Positions 12,270 through 22,984 are shown, counted from the stretch's first letter. The stretch is DNA of 64,000 bases from Aquarana catesbeiana (GCF_042186555.1 NC_133332.1:209639609-209703608); one strand, 5' to 3'. The notes: generated by a model from the letters alone, not told the origin. Program-made: numbers and translations.

Positions 12270-12358
12270 GTTTCAAAAGCCAATATAAACAAATAGTAGT
12301 GGTTAAAAAAAAGCACTCATGCGTTTAACCAACTTTTTTTTGGTACAATTCTCCTTAA

Positions 12359-12772
12359 GGCTCCATTCACACCATTGCGTTATTTCATGCTTTTTGCAGA
12401 CATTTTTTTAAAATGGGTTCCTATGGAACACGTTCACAGCAATACATTTTTTGTGCCTCTGCATTTTTGGAAAGGGTCAGGGAGTTTTTAAGAGCAAAAT
12501 GGTGCTTTTTTGCTTTTTATCATTCAACACATTTCAATGGAGAAGCTGCAGAAAAGCATATAGTGCGTTTTTACCATGTTTTTTACGATGATTTTGCCGT
12601 GATATTGCAGCAATTTGCATTTCTTGTTTTAAAGTCTGCCCAACAACAAATTTTCCAAGAAAAAAAAGCATAAAAAATCGCGGCACAATCACAGTAAAGA
12701 AAACCCACGGAAAACACAGGAAAAGCACTGCAGAAATGCTAAAAATCAACATGCAAAGATGTGAATCGAGCC
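12359..12772. mobile_element. MITE flanked by TTAA (414 bp)
   Basis: The ends GGCTCCATTCACACC and GATGTGAATCGAGCC are imperfect inverted repeats, flanked on both sides by TTAA (12355-12358 and 12773-12776). The interior resembles the copies at 26567-26925 and 44330-45769 (TTTTTGCAGA..., GTCAGGGA...TTTTT). It has no coding capacity. Confidence 0.75.
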
Positions 12773-12929
12773 TTAAGGGGGCGTGGCATGGGGTATGTCC
12801 TATGCCTACATACTTTGCTGATATGTGTCCCTCGTTCCCATCTGAAAAAGTTGGGAGGTATGAGTATGCATTGTAATGGCCCTTATATTACTGGTCAACA
12901 GGAGAATATGATGCCTATAATCTCTGGTC

Positions 12930-13095
12930 AATGGTAGGGGAGAGGGGGGACATTGGTGCTTTGGTGCTAGGTTGGGGAGGGGGGACATTGGTGATAGGTA
13001 GGGGGAGATGGGGGACATTGGTGCTTTTGGTGCTAGGTGGGGAAGAGGGGGGCATTGGTGCTTTGGTGCTAGGTGGGGGAGAGAGGGGCCATTGT
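12930..13095. repeat. G-rich minisatellite, about four copies
   Basis: Imperfect repeats of GGGGACATTGGTGCTTTGGTG with GGTGGGGGAGAGGGG spacers, period about 35-45 bp. The + strand carries many G runs. Confidence 0.75.
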
Positions 13096-13149
13096 CCCAG
13101 CAACCATGCCAGATATGGGGTCAAACTGTATAAGCTCTGTGAGAGGGCA

Positions 13150-14540
13150 ACAGGCTAGATATATTGTTTTTGAATTTACAAGGGAAAAGACAGTCACCTA
13201 GAGCCCCCTGGATGCCCGGACTACATGGGGAGCAGTGGCAAGATAGTGTGGGACTTGTTGTCACCCTTATTCTGTAAGGGGTACCATTTGTTTGTGGACA
13301 ACTTTTATGCAACATTTTTTCATTAAAACGGCTCTTTACTGTATCTGAGCACCACAAACCAAAAATCATTTTTATTATTTAACCGCTTCCCGACCGCATC
13401 ACGCAGATATACTGCGGAAGAAGGGCACGTACAGGCAGATTAACGTACCTGTACATTGCCCTTTAAGAGGCGGCTTGTGGGCACGTGTGCGCCCCCCAGG
13501 AGCTCCGTGACTGTGATCACTTTGAAACCCCCCCCCCAGCATTTCTAGCCATGGCCATCTTGAGTAAGGGCAGATGATTCATGTAGCATTTATTTTCTGG
13601 AATCCATCTGCCCCTAGCTCACACATGCATGCAGGAGAGTGTGCTTATCTGAGAGAAACCCTCCTCCTCTCCTCCCCTCCTGAAGACTCCTGAGCTGTAT
13701 GACATAATTTGCCTAGGCATGAAACCAGGAAGTAACTGAAATAATGTAACCAGGAAGTAACTGAAGTAATGTAAAAAAAATACAAGTTTAAAATAAGTAA
13801 ACATGGTATACTTTCCTATCTGTTTACTAATGCTAGCAGCATGAGGATTAAAAAGAAAAAAAAAATTGGGAGAGTGAAGTTCCACGTAAAGAAATTGGCT
13901 ACTGTGGCACCACGTGACCTAGTCGCAGGGCAGGGGCTTTCCCCAACAGATCGTTAACACCCCACTTAGAAAGGGGGAGAAAGCCTGCTTGCACAATGAA
14001 GAACTACTCGCAGTGAAGTGGAAGGACAAACGGGATGTATTTATCATGTCTTCCATTCACCCCGACATGATGGTCCAAATTAACACGGCATCTAGTGTCA
14101 TTGAGAAGTCTCTCTGTGTCCACCACTATAATTTTTATATGGGGCACGTAGATTATAATAACCAAGTGATGAAGCCATATTTAGTGTCCGGCAGAGCTAG
14201 ACACCGGTAGAAAAACGTGTCTATGTATTTATTTTAATTAGCTCTATATATTGCTTTTCTTATTTACAAAGCAACTGGAAGAACAGGATCCCTCCTCAAA
14301 TTCCAGGAAGCAATCATCACAGCCCTTTTGTATCCAGAAGGTGCTGTGGCACAAATCCCAAATCCAGATGCAGTTAGTCGGATGCATTAGAGGCATTTTC
14401 CAGATGTCCTCCCATGTACCCCAAAAAAGATGTTGTGTCTGTGGAAAATGCAGAATGAGACGTCACACACATTTTTTCCCCATCTCTCCAACTTGGCCTC
14501 TGCATCAGGGACTGCTTCTGTCGCTACCACACACTAGTAG
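13150..14540 (+). pseudogene. piggyBac transposase relic (PGBD-like), split by an insertion
   Basis: Two parts of a piggyBac transposase lie in order. The first (about 13170-13370) includes GKIVWDLLSPLFCKGYHLFV followed by DNFYATFF. The second (about 13950-14540) includes ELLAVKWKDKRDVFIMSSIH and a cysteine-rich end with CCVCGK and CIRDCFCRYHTL, which match the DDE catalytic region and the C-terminal Cys-rich domain of this family. Between them, from TTAA at 13379 to about 13900, lies unrelated repeat sequence. The second part has a TAG at 14208, a run of frame changes and further stops. The N-terminal half is missing. No function is possible from this copy. Confidence 0.85.
13379..13900. mobile_element. 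Repeat inserted into the piggyBac relic, opening TTAACCGCTTCCCGACC
   Basis: It begins with TTAA followed by CCGCTTCCCGACCGC, the same end as the TTAA elements at 44366, 31428 and 47761. No matching AGTGGTTAA end is visible before the transposase resumes near 13900, so the right border is approximate and the copy may be truncated. Confidence 0.5.
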
Positions 14541-14547
14541 ACTATTA

Positions 14548-14993
14548 TGCCGCGTACACACGGTCGGACTTTTCGTCTACAAAAGTCCGACAGCCTGTCC
14601 GACATACTTCCGACGTACCTTCGGCGGACTTGCGGCAGACTTTCTTACGAACGGACTTGCCTACACACGACCACACAAAAGTCCGACGGATTCGTACGTG
14701 ATGACGTACACCGGACTAAAATAAGGAAGTTCATAGCCAGTAGCCAATAGCTGCCCTAGCATGGGTTTTTGTCCGTCGGACTAGCACACAGACGAGCGGA
14801 TTTCGGGGTCCGTCGTACTTACGACGTAAAGATTTGAAGCATGTTTCAAATCTAAAGTCCGTCGGATTTGAGGCTAAAAAAGTCAGTTGAAAGTCCGGAG
14901 AAGCCCACACACGATCGGATTACCAGCCAGCTTTAGTCCGTCAGCGTCCGTTGGACTTTTGTAGACGAAAAGTCCGACCGTGTGTACGCGGCA
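14548..14993. mobile_element. PIF/Harbinger-type MITE (446 bp)
   Basis: Long, nearly perfect terminal inverted repeats open TGCCGCGTACACACGGTCGG and close with the complement, about 45 bp each. The flanks are TTA on the left and TAA on the right, of the TWA type but not identical. The ends match those of the autonomous element that starts 480 bp downstream (TGCCCCATACACACGGTCGG). There is no coding sequence. Confidence 0.8.
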
Positions 14994-15004
14994 TAAGTCT
15001 AGGG

Positions 15005-15472
15005 CAGTGGTCTTCAAACTGTGGCTCGTGGCCGGGATTTTATCCCACCCTTGGGTTACTATTCCATCCACTGACACCAACAATGGGGCATAATTCCTTT
15101 TGCTGACACCAACAATAGGGATTTGTTTCTCCGACTGACATCATCAATTCCTTCCACTGACACCAATGTTGGGGCACAATTCCTTCCATTGACACAAACA
15201 ATGAGGCATAATTCCTTTCATTGATACCAATGAAAGGCCACAATTCTTCCCGTTGTCATCAACAATGGGGCAGAATTTCTTCTATTGACACCATTAATAT
15301 GGCACTATTCCTCCAACTGACACCAACAATGGGGCACTAGTCCTTCCACTGACACCAAAGATAGGGCATTGTTTACTCCCACCCGGTGTGCTCCTTCACC
15401 ATTGTGAAGCACACCAGTGAGTGAGTTTTGGACAAATGGTGAAGAAGGACACTGGGTGTTTTTCCACATGAC
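15005..15472. mobile_element. hAT-type relic with a 32-33-bp tandem array
   Basis: The left end CAGTGGTCTTCAAACTGTGG resembles a hAT terminal repeat. From about 15060 to 15370 there are diverged repeats of TTCCACTGACACCAACAATG with GGGCATAATTCC. The relic is interrupted at 15473 by the Harbinger element and no right end was identified. Confidence 0.55.
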
Positions 15473-15475
15473 TAA
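15473..15475. repeat. Left TSD (TAA) of the Harbinger element
   Basis: TAA immediately precedes the terminal repeat and is repeated at 21031-21033. A three-base TWA duplication is characteristic of PIF/Harbinger. Confidence 0.85.
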
Positions 15476-16196
15476 TGCCCCATACACACGGTCGGATTTT
15501 CCGATGGAAAATGTCTGATCGGAGCGTGTTGTTGGAAATTCCGACCGTGTGTGGGCTCCATCGGACATTTTCCATCGGATTTTCCGACACACAAAGTTGG
15601 AGAGCAGGAGATAAAATTTTCTGACAACAAAGTCCGATCGCGTCAATTCCGACCGTGTGTGGCCTGTTCCGACGCACAAAGTGCCACGCATGCTCAGAAG
15701 AAATTCCGACACGGAACAGCTCGGTCTGGTAAAATTAGCGTTCGCAATGGATACAGCACTTTCGTCACGCTGCAATGTTAAAAATGGTTTAATACAGCGC
15801 ACTCTCTTCTTCTTTATAATGTGACAAGAATTAAGTAGTTTTGCTGCTCATATTCACACACACTTCTCACAAACGTATTTCTTTACTATTTATCGGGATT
15901 CCCTCAATATATTTTGATTTGTCACATCTGACAACATTATTTTGTGTTTTTTTTTTTTTTTTTGGTTTTTAAGTCCGATTATTTTTTTTTTTGGTTTGTC
16001 TTGTTACCTTGTCTTGTTACCTTCGTTATCAGGATCGGCGCTTTCGATGCTCCTTCCTCCGCTCACAGATCGTACGTAATACGCACGTGTGTTACGCTTT
16101 ATACACACTGCGCATGCGTGTAACTCCGCCCGCCCCTGACGTTCTTTCTAGTCTATTCCCCGCCCCTTTTCGTTCGGCGCAGTGGGGGAAGAGCAC

Positions 16197-17505
16197 ATGG
16201 CGGATACACAGCAGGTGCGTGCTAATTATAGCAACGAGGAGGAGGAGGAGGAAAGCCCGGAGCCTGAAACGTCCCGATCCAGAAGGAGATTTAAGGCCTC
16301 AAATATGTCCTTTGGGGAGATGTTGGAGATGGTCGACATCCTGAAGAGGGCCGACTATAAGGGGAAGTATGGGCCTTACCCCAACCTCAATGGTCGAAAG
16401 GCCAAGATCATGGCGAAAGTGGTCAGGAGTCTACACCGGCATTTCGGGGTACGACGATCGAAAGATCAGCTCAGGAAACGGTGGTCGGACCTGAAATTAC
16501 GAGAACATGAGAAGTACAGAAAGATCCAGAGAGTGCTGCAAAAAAGTAAGTAGTTGTCCTGTGTTCCTATTCTTTATGTTTATTACGTTCGTGCTGCTCC
16601 ATGTGCTTTTCTTACAAGTCTACATTTTTACATGGCAAATTTTATGTTCATGGGTACATTATTCGTTCGTATCAAACATTTTTCTTTCGGCCTATAAAAC
16701 ACCATTGTTTAGGCCATATGCATTTGGCCACAATTTTTACGCCCTACTTGTCATAAACTATTTTGGTTGTGTAGATGGCTTTGTTACTAGAATGAAATGC
16801 AAAATAGATTCTGTGTAAGGAGAGGACACTCAGCAGCTGTTTTCACATCTGGACACTGGAGCACTAGTGTGGGACACAAGAACACCATTTTTATTAGGGG
16901 GGCACACAGGTGCTCCAGTGTATACTATAGGGGGGTGCTACATCTGTGAAGCTTGTACCAAACAGGTCAAGTATTGAAGCTTGACAAAGGACACTGAAAA
17001 TGCCACATTTTGGAACTCTGCCAAAATAGACAATTGTACCCCACTTCCAAGCAATGTTTCCTATTTATAGTTCTGCCATCAAATCACTGTGTGCTAAGTA
17101 TAGCATTTTTTTTTTACATAGGGGAGAAAAGACTCGGAGGACACCCCTCATCCGAGGAGAACACAGACCCCCCACCTCTGGAAGAAGGTGAAATCCCACC
17201 AACCCAAGAAGTGCAGGAGGAGGAAGAAGATGTGGTGGAAATTGTCACCACAACAAGTGAGTGTCTGCGACCACAGGCTCAGGTAAGAGATGTATGACGG
17301 CATATTTTTGATACCTTTTTTTTGGGTTTCTCTCTTTTTAGGTGATCGTGATGTTGTGGCTCCAGATCTTTTCACATCAGAAAGTGCCCAGATCCTGATC
17401 GGGGAGATCATGGGGTGTAATTTAGAAATGGAAAACCTCAATAAAAACATCAATGATGTTATTCAAAAAAATAAAAACATCATTGATGTTTTGGGGGGAA
17501 ATTAA
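16197..17505 (+). CDS. Harbinger Myb-like (SANT/trihelix) DNA-binding protein, three exons
   Basis: The proposed exons are 16197-16545, 17122-17256 and 17342-17505. Together they give 648 bases, or 215 residues plus TAA, with no stop. The donors are AAAAA|GTAAGT and ACAA|GTGAGT, and the acceptors are ACATAG and TTTTTAG. Only these junctions keep the frame: the alternative donor CAG|GTAAGA at 17282 leads to a stop in exon 3. The ATG at 16197 is preferred over an upstream in-frame GTG at 16182 and follows GCAC. An acidic N terminus is followed by a basic, helix-rich domain of about 80 residues (FGEMLEMVDILKRADYKGKY, then LRKRWSDLKLREHEKYRKIQ) of the Myb/SANT-like type used by PIF/Harbinger. After it come an acidic linker (VQEEEEDVVEIV) and a heptad-like C terminus (LNKNINDVIQKNKNIIDVLG) that could pair. 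Its job would be to bind the terminal or subterminal repeats and escort the transposase. Function is inferred from the family. Confidence 0.82.
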
Positions 17506-17569
17506 AACCCCTCACAATCCCTTTGTTTTTTTGTGTGCTCCAATGTTCACAATGTTTGAAAGATTTTTC

Positions 17570-17791
17570 GAAAAGCCTAATTTGGAGGATGCACACAGTG
17601 TGCCAACATGTGCTATCTGCCATCACGGGAGATCAATGGACGCGTTTTGGGGGTGCAACCCCTTCCTCAATAATAAAGTAGCTGAGAGGAAGGGGTTGCT
17701 CCCCCAAAACACGTCCCTTGATCCCCCGTGATGGCAGCTAGCACATGTTGACATTGTGAAATTTGTGTGCATCTTCCAAATTTGGCTTTTC
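17570..17791. repeat. Large palindrome with AATAAA in its loop
   Basis: The core arms 17605-17668 and 17686-17749 pair over 64 bases with about six mismatches. The outer arms extend to GAAAAGCC at 17570 and its complement at 17791 with a small internal gap. The loop (17669-17685) contains AATAAA at 17672-17677. It begins 64 bases after the stop codon of the Myb-like gene, so it could form the 3' end of that transcript. Confidence 0.88.
17672..17677 (+). promoter_or_regulatory. Candidate polyadenylation signal of the Myb-like gene
   Basis: AATAAA lies 167 bases after the TAA at 17505, in the unpaired loop of a large hairpin. No nearer canonical signal was noticed. Confidence 0.45.
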
Positions 17792-18126
17792 CTGGGGTGA
17801 CTTCACCCCATCTGAACGCAATATCAAACACAGTTCCTAAATACTCATGTCTGATATTGCCTTCAAGTTCTACCAAATGTGAACTTTGTAAGTTCAAGAT
17901 TTGTGTCTTTCTTGTTGGTTTTACACATGCCTGTTTTAGCTTAAATGGACATTTATCTGTTTGAGAATGCTACCCCAAAAATTGTTATACCACAAACATG
18001 TTGTTTTGTTAGAAAAAACTTTTCTAAATGCACATGTGATTGTGCATGTATTAAAGAGATTGTTAAGCCAGAATGTGTGGATTATTGTGTCAACGCTAAA
18101 ACACTTTGTTTGTTGGTGATGAAAAT

Positions 18127-18234
18127 GGGTGTTATTTCCTAAGGGCAAATCCTCTTTGCACTACAAGTGCAGTTTCAGTGCAGTTTCAGTGCACTTGTAG
18201 GGCAAATTGTCTTTGCCTTTAGTAAATAACACCC
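18127..18234. repeat. Second palindrome between the convergent Harbinger genes
   Basis: The arms 18127-18171 and 18190-18234 (45 bases each) begin GGGTGTTATTT and end CTACAAGTGCA, with their complement on the right. There are roughly ten mismatches. The loop contains a direct repeat of GTTTCAGTGCA. It lies 140 bases beyond the transposase stop codon. Confidence 0.85.
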
Positions 18235-18373
18235 AACAGTGCTTTGTTTAAGGTTACACAAGCACGCCATTTTCGGGACTCAACACATTTCTGTCAGGGT
18301 CAGCTAAAACAAACACAAGCAGTAAATGTCCACAAAGATTTTCTTTTTTTTGCTTTTTTATTTGACAAAGGCT

Positions 18374-20557
18374 TCACAAATTTGCTGGCATATTGATGGC
18401 CCCCCTACCCGCAAAGAACTCCAGGTATCGTAACCGTACATCACGGGCACTTAGGGAGGGCAAGCCAGGACGGCCACTTTCAAGTGCCGTCAGTGTTGTT
18501 TCATGGATCATTCCGGCCTCAGGCCCAACTGAGCCAGCATAGTTGGCGGAATGTTTGCGTAAAAAGTTATGGAGAATACAGCACGCCAGGATTATATGAT
18601 TAAGTTTATACTCCGCCATATGGATGGGTGTCAGAAATAGGCGGAACCGGCTGGCCAGGATTCCAAATGTGTTCTCCACCACTCTTCGGGCTCTGGCCAG
18701 CCGGTAATTAAAAACCCTCTGTTCCGGGGTGAGGGTCCTCATAGGGAATGGCCGCATAAGATGGTCCCCCAGCGCAAACGCTTCATCAGCAACGAACACA
18801 AATGGGAGTCCTTCCACATTGTCCTCTGGAGGTGGCAAATCCAAGCTGCCATTCTGGAGACGCCTGTAGAACTCCGTCTGGGCAATGACTCCACCATCGG
18901 ACATCCGGCCATTCTTCCCCACGTCCACATACAAGAAGTCGTAATTAGCCGACACCACCGCCAACATCACAATACTATTGAACCCCTTATAGTTGAAATA
19001 GTACGACCCCGAGTTGGGTGGTGGGATGATGTTGACGTGTTTCCCATCAATTGCCCCTCCGCAGTTAGGAAAGTCCGACCGCTCGGCAAAGTGGGAGGCC
19101 ACAGTCTGCCATTCCTGTGGCGTGGAAGGAAACTGTTGAGGAAAACAAAAATAAATTAATATTTTTCCACATAAACATGGCAAGCAGATTAGACACAAAC
19201 ATTCTTGGCCAACCTCCAGATAGCATTTATTAAGGGGAATTTAACAACACCAAAGTATAAGGTACACCTATCATATTCCCCCTCCCCCCTCTCATGGGCC
19301 ATTTCTAACATTATGGGGGTGGGGAAATCTTGGACAGGTAACCCTCTCCACTTCATTGAGAGATGAATGCCTAAATACAGGGTATTACTTGGAACAGCCC
19401 CTCCTTAGTTACAATATTGGTAGCCCACTGGACAGGTAAGAAGTGTCATAATACAAAGAAATAAATACACATTGTACACATTTGAGCACATTTGGACATT
19501 CTGCTATTACCTATCAAGATAATAATAGGATCTAAAAAGTTTAAACAGTACCATTTGAAAGTATACAGGCAGGCCCTTGCACTACATGCTTTGGGTAATT
19601 CATCCATAAATCTGACCAGTAAAGAGGTGGGTATAGTGTGTATGGGTTTGGCAAAGTCAGCAGATAGATGATTGAGGATAGATAGAGAATTGGGATCAGC
19701 TGACTTAGCAGTTGGGGGGAGGGAGGGTTACTAAAAATGATTTGGGGACAGCACAAAAAAATGCCTCTGGCACTCTGCCTGAATTTAAAGCTAAAATAAC
19801 ATTTCAAAACATTTTAGGGGGTGTTTGGGGTAAAGCACTACTATGGAGCTGACAAAATACATTGTTTTAAGTGACTACATGAGGTGAATATAGGGCCCGT
19901 AGAAACTGTTGGGGAGGTTAGTGAAGGACAATCTGTATGAAGGACCTAAAAATGTTATTGCATAAAAATCCAGCATGAATGAGGACAAAGGGGACATTCA
20001 CAGCATATTCCAATCATGGTAATTAGGGAATGAGGAAAGAAATACAAGATATTAGCAAACATTAAATACAATAAAATGTGATATTAAGGATAAGGATAAA
20101 AATCTTACCTTCATATACTCCTTCTGCAGGACCTGGATGATGGCAGAACAGGTCTCTGGGATAATGATCCCCAGAGCCTGGGGGGAGATGCCTGTCGAGA
20201 ACTTCAAGTCCTGCAGGCTTCTCCCTGTCGCCAAGTACCGCAGGGTAGCGACGAGCCTCTGCTCCGGAGGTATGGCTTGCCTCATGCAGGTACCCTGCCT
20301 GCTGATATAGGGGGTCAGCGAAGCCGGTGAAATACGGGGTCCATCATCCTGAGAAAGTTCCTGAAATCATCAGGATTATTCGCACGGATCTCACAGAGCA
20401 AAGGCATATGAGAGAACTGGTCACGCTGAAGCAACCAATTCTTGGTTCATGAATTCCTCCCCACCCTGTTCATGGACTGGACTTGTGTCAAGGTCATGAG
20501 CCCAACACCAAGCCCCCGCACAGCACGAACTCTACGAGGAGTACGTATACGCAACAT
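18374..20557 (-). pseudogene. PIF/Harbinger DDE transposase (HARBI1-like), two coding exons, lightly damaged
   Basis: On the - strand, exon 1 runs from ATG (20557-20555) to the donor ATGAAG|GTAAGA at 20109. Exon 2 runs from the acceptor CAACAG, with first base 19132, to the TGA at 18374. The junction is in phase (EYMK|FPST). Exon 1 has an HTH-like segment (LRYLATGRSLQDLKFSTGIS). Exon 2 holds the catalytic DDE: Asp in GGAIDGKHV, Asp in FVADEAF and Glu in RRVVENTFG. The length of about 400 residues suits the family. Exon 1 has two faults: a TGA at 20449-20447 where a related frame would continue, and a frameshift near 20325 between MMDPVFHRL and LTPYISRQGT. Exon 2 is fully open with all three acidic residues kept. 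The copy is therefore recently inactivated, or one of these is a sequencing error. Confidence 0.87.
19133..20108 (-). other. Intron of the Harbinger transposase
   Basis: GT-AG ends on the - strand (GTAAGA ... TTTTCCTCAACAG). AT-rich with no further coding signal. A short open frame at about 19541-19807 has no recognisable features. Confidence 0.7.
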
Positions 20558-21030
20558 GGCTAGAAAACGGTCGGCTGCTCAGAACGAAGTAACAGAACGC
20601 ACTGAAGAACAGCAAGGCCTGTGAAGAGCGACCTGAAAAACAGTAACGAACGCACAAGAACACACTGACAAGTCAATGGTACTTGCTTACACGCACTGAA
20701 GAGCAGATACAAACCCACAAGCACAAACTGAACGGCAAAAAACGATCTGAAAACCACGAGTCTGAAAAAGCGCGAATCGTCTCTCACCAAACTTTTACTA
20801 ACACGAGATTAGCAAAAGGAGCCCAAAGGGTGCCGCGCTTGGTTCTGAACTGGCCTTTTCTAGTCTCATCGTACGTGGTGTACGTGACCGCGTGGTTGGC
20901 GATCGGAAATTCCGACAACTTTGTGCGACCGTGTGTACGCAAAACAAGTTTGAACCAACATCCGTCGGAAAAAATCCTAGGATTTTGTTGTCGGAATGTC
21001 CGAACAAAGTCCGACCGTGTGTACGGGGCA

Positions 21031-21033
21031 TAA
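21031..21033. repeat. Right TSD (TAA) of the Harbinger element
   Basis: Identical to 15473-15475 and directly follows the right terminal repeat. Confidence 0.85.
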
Positions 21034-22920
21034 GAGATCCATTTCTGATCACCTTTTTTGGGGATTGCAAAACAGACTTGAAATATTTTGAATACATACG
21101 ATTTTTGGATATATGGGGCACTTTATTATTGAATATTCATTTTTTGCACAAAGCATTTTTTTCTTTACTGTGTTGGCACAAAGTTTTTTCTTTTGCAATT
21201 TTCTAATAGCATTTTCACTTTATTTGATTGTTTCCCAGAATAAGTTTTTTTTTGTATAAAAGTATGAATATTTTATTTGAGACACATTGCTGATCAATAC
21301 ATAGAGAAGTTTTATTTAATTTATTTCACATATGTCCAGTGAGAGAAAAAAGAATGTGTATGTCCAGAATTAGGAGCGTGGGATGGTCAGCGGGTGGTAG
21401 CTCCTATGCTCAGAAAAAACTTTTTTCACTTTTTTTTGGCAGAGATTTCTTCATCCACATCAATCGATGTGAATGGAGGAATCTGTTATATTATTTTTTT
21501 TTTTATTCAGCTCACAGGCTGAACAAAAAATAGAACATTACATGTATCCCCAAAAATAGAAGTGTGGCAGAAACTCCTAATGCGGGGCAGGTAATTTTTT
21601 TTGAGGCCCTCAAATCCCAGAACAGTTCAGACACCCCTAAATGGGCCCCTATAAGTGGCTATATATAGTATATTTGGATTGTATTTTTATTCTTTGTTCA
21701 CAATTATCACATATGTGTTAGCACCTTGCTTTTCATTTGTTTTCTTCTCAGAGGTGGCTTATTCACTTAAAGGTGAAGCTTCACATTTTTTAGCATATTG
21801 TCATTTTTGTTTGGCGCCAGAGCTTACTAATATTTCTCATAAAAACCTAGGGGTGTCCCCTTTTTTTTCTTTCCAAAAAAGGGGTCATCTTTTGTACTGT
21901 TCTGGCATTTTAGCAGCTCAAGAAATGTGATAGGCAGTCAAAAAGTCAGAGCTGCGTAAAATCCAGTTATATATACCATAGCTTGTAGACGTTATAACTT
22001 TCACATAAACCAATTAATATACATCTATTGGGATTTTTTTTTAACTGAAGACATGTAGCAGAATATATTTTGGCCTAAATGTATGATGAAATTTGATTTT
22101 ATTGGATATGTTTTATAACAGCTAGTAGAATTTTTTAAATTTTTTTTTTTACATTTTCAGTTTTTTTTCGTTAGTTTTTTTCCGTTTGTATAATAAAAAG
22201 CAAAGTGGTGATCAAATACCACCAAAAGAAAGCTCTATTTGTGTGAAAAAATGATATAAATGTAATTTGTGTACTGTACAGTTTTGCATGACTGAGCAAT
22301 TGCCAGTTAAAGTAGCGCAGTGCTGAATAGCACAAATGCCCTGGTCATGAAGGGGGTAAAACCTTCCAGGGGGTCAAGTGGTTAAATGCCAGCAAAATAA
22401 AGCTCTCTCTTTCTCAAAAAAACCCCATAAATATATAAAATTCATAAAAATTAGTAATTGTCAGTCAAACGATCAGAGTGCTGCCAGATAGACATATGCA
22501 CAACGAAAAAAAAATGAAAATTTATTCAATTTGAAATTTGAATTTCAGAAGGTGGTCATACTCTTTCTATTTTATTTTATTCTATTCCTTTATTTTCTAT
22601 CCTATTTTTTTTTTTGTTCTTTTATTTTCTATTCTATTTTGTCCTGTTTTACTCTATCTTTTGAATTATATTCTATTCCTTTATTTTCTATTCTTATTCC
22701 CTTCGAAAATTCGATTTGAAAACGATTCAAATTAGATTAGAAAACTATTTTAATTACTTCTGGAATTTTGATGCATTATTTCGGATTCATTTAAATTAGT
22801 TACTATTGTAATTCAGATCCGAATTTGGGAATAACAAAAAATTTGTCCAAATTTTAATTTGGGACAAAACGAACCGTACATGTCTACTGCCAGCTGTTAG
22901 AGATGGTATCCATCCTCAGT
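21034..22920. repeat. AT-rich, gene-free stretch with repeat relics
   Basis: There is no coding signal. About 21960-22387 matches the 3' part of the TTAA family (TACCACCAAAAGAAAGCTCT at about 22216, ending AAGTGGTTAA at about 22375), also seen at 33420-33612 and 48660-49057. A T-rich low-complexity run (TTTTATTCTATTCC repeats) lies at 22555-22700. Confidence 0.6.
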
Positions 22921-22984
22921 GTCCTAAATGGACAATGTTTGATTTATATCGGACTTTTCCCATCTCCATCTTATGGGATGAAGG

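Larger units (their letters stand above)
6369..12270 (-). mobile_element. hAT DNA transposon, decayed, with tandem arrays on both sides of the transposase
   Basis: The left end reads TAGGAATGAGCCGAACACCC, the shape of a hAT terminal repeat. Next come a non-coding segment of about 950 bp, a 140-bp tandem array (7340-7935), the transposase on the - strand (8043-11010) and a 107-bp tandem array (11060-12269). No matching terminal repeat follows 12270, so that end is probably truncated. The span is inferred from contiguity and from the end sequence. Confidence 0.65.
15476..21030. mobile_element. Two-gene PIF/Harbinger transposon, nearly complete (5,555 bp)
   Basis: The terminal repeats are TGCCCCATACACACGGTCGG on the left and the complement of TGCCCCGTACACACGGTCGG on the right, flanked by identical TAA. 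Inside are a Myb-like gene on the + strand (16197-17505) and a DDE transposase on the - strand (18374-20557). The two point towards each other and are separated by two large palindromes (17570-17791 and 18127-18234). Known Harbinger elements use both proteins: the Myb-like one binds DNA and brings the transposase into the nucleus. The left end also folds on itself (GATGGAAAATGTC at about 15500 with GACATTTTCCATC at about 15574). This is the best-preserved element in the window. Confidence 0.92.

Noticed and set aside
17282..17287. Alternative donor CAG|GTAAGA in the Myb-like gene
   Set aside because: It joins exon 3 out of frame and gives an early stop, whereas GTGAGT at 17257 keeps the frame.
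18761..19159. 132-codon open frame on the + strand opposite the Harbinger transposase
   Set aside because: It lies wholly antisense to the conserved DDE exon and shows no domain.
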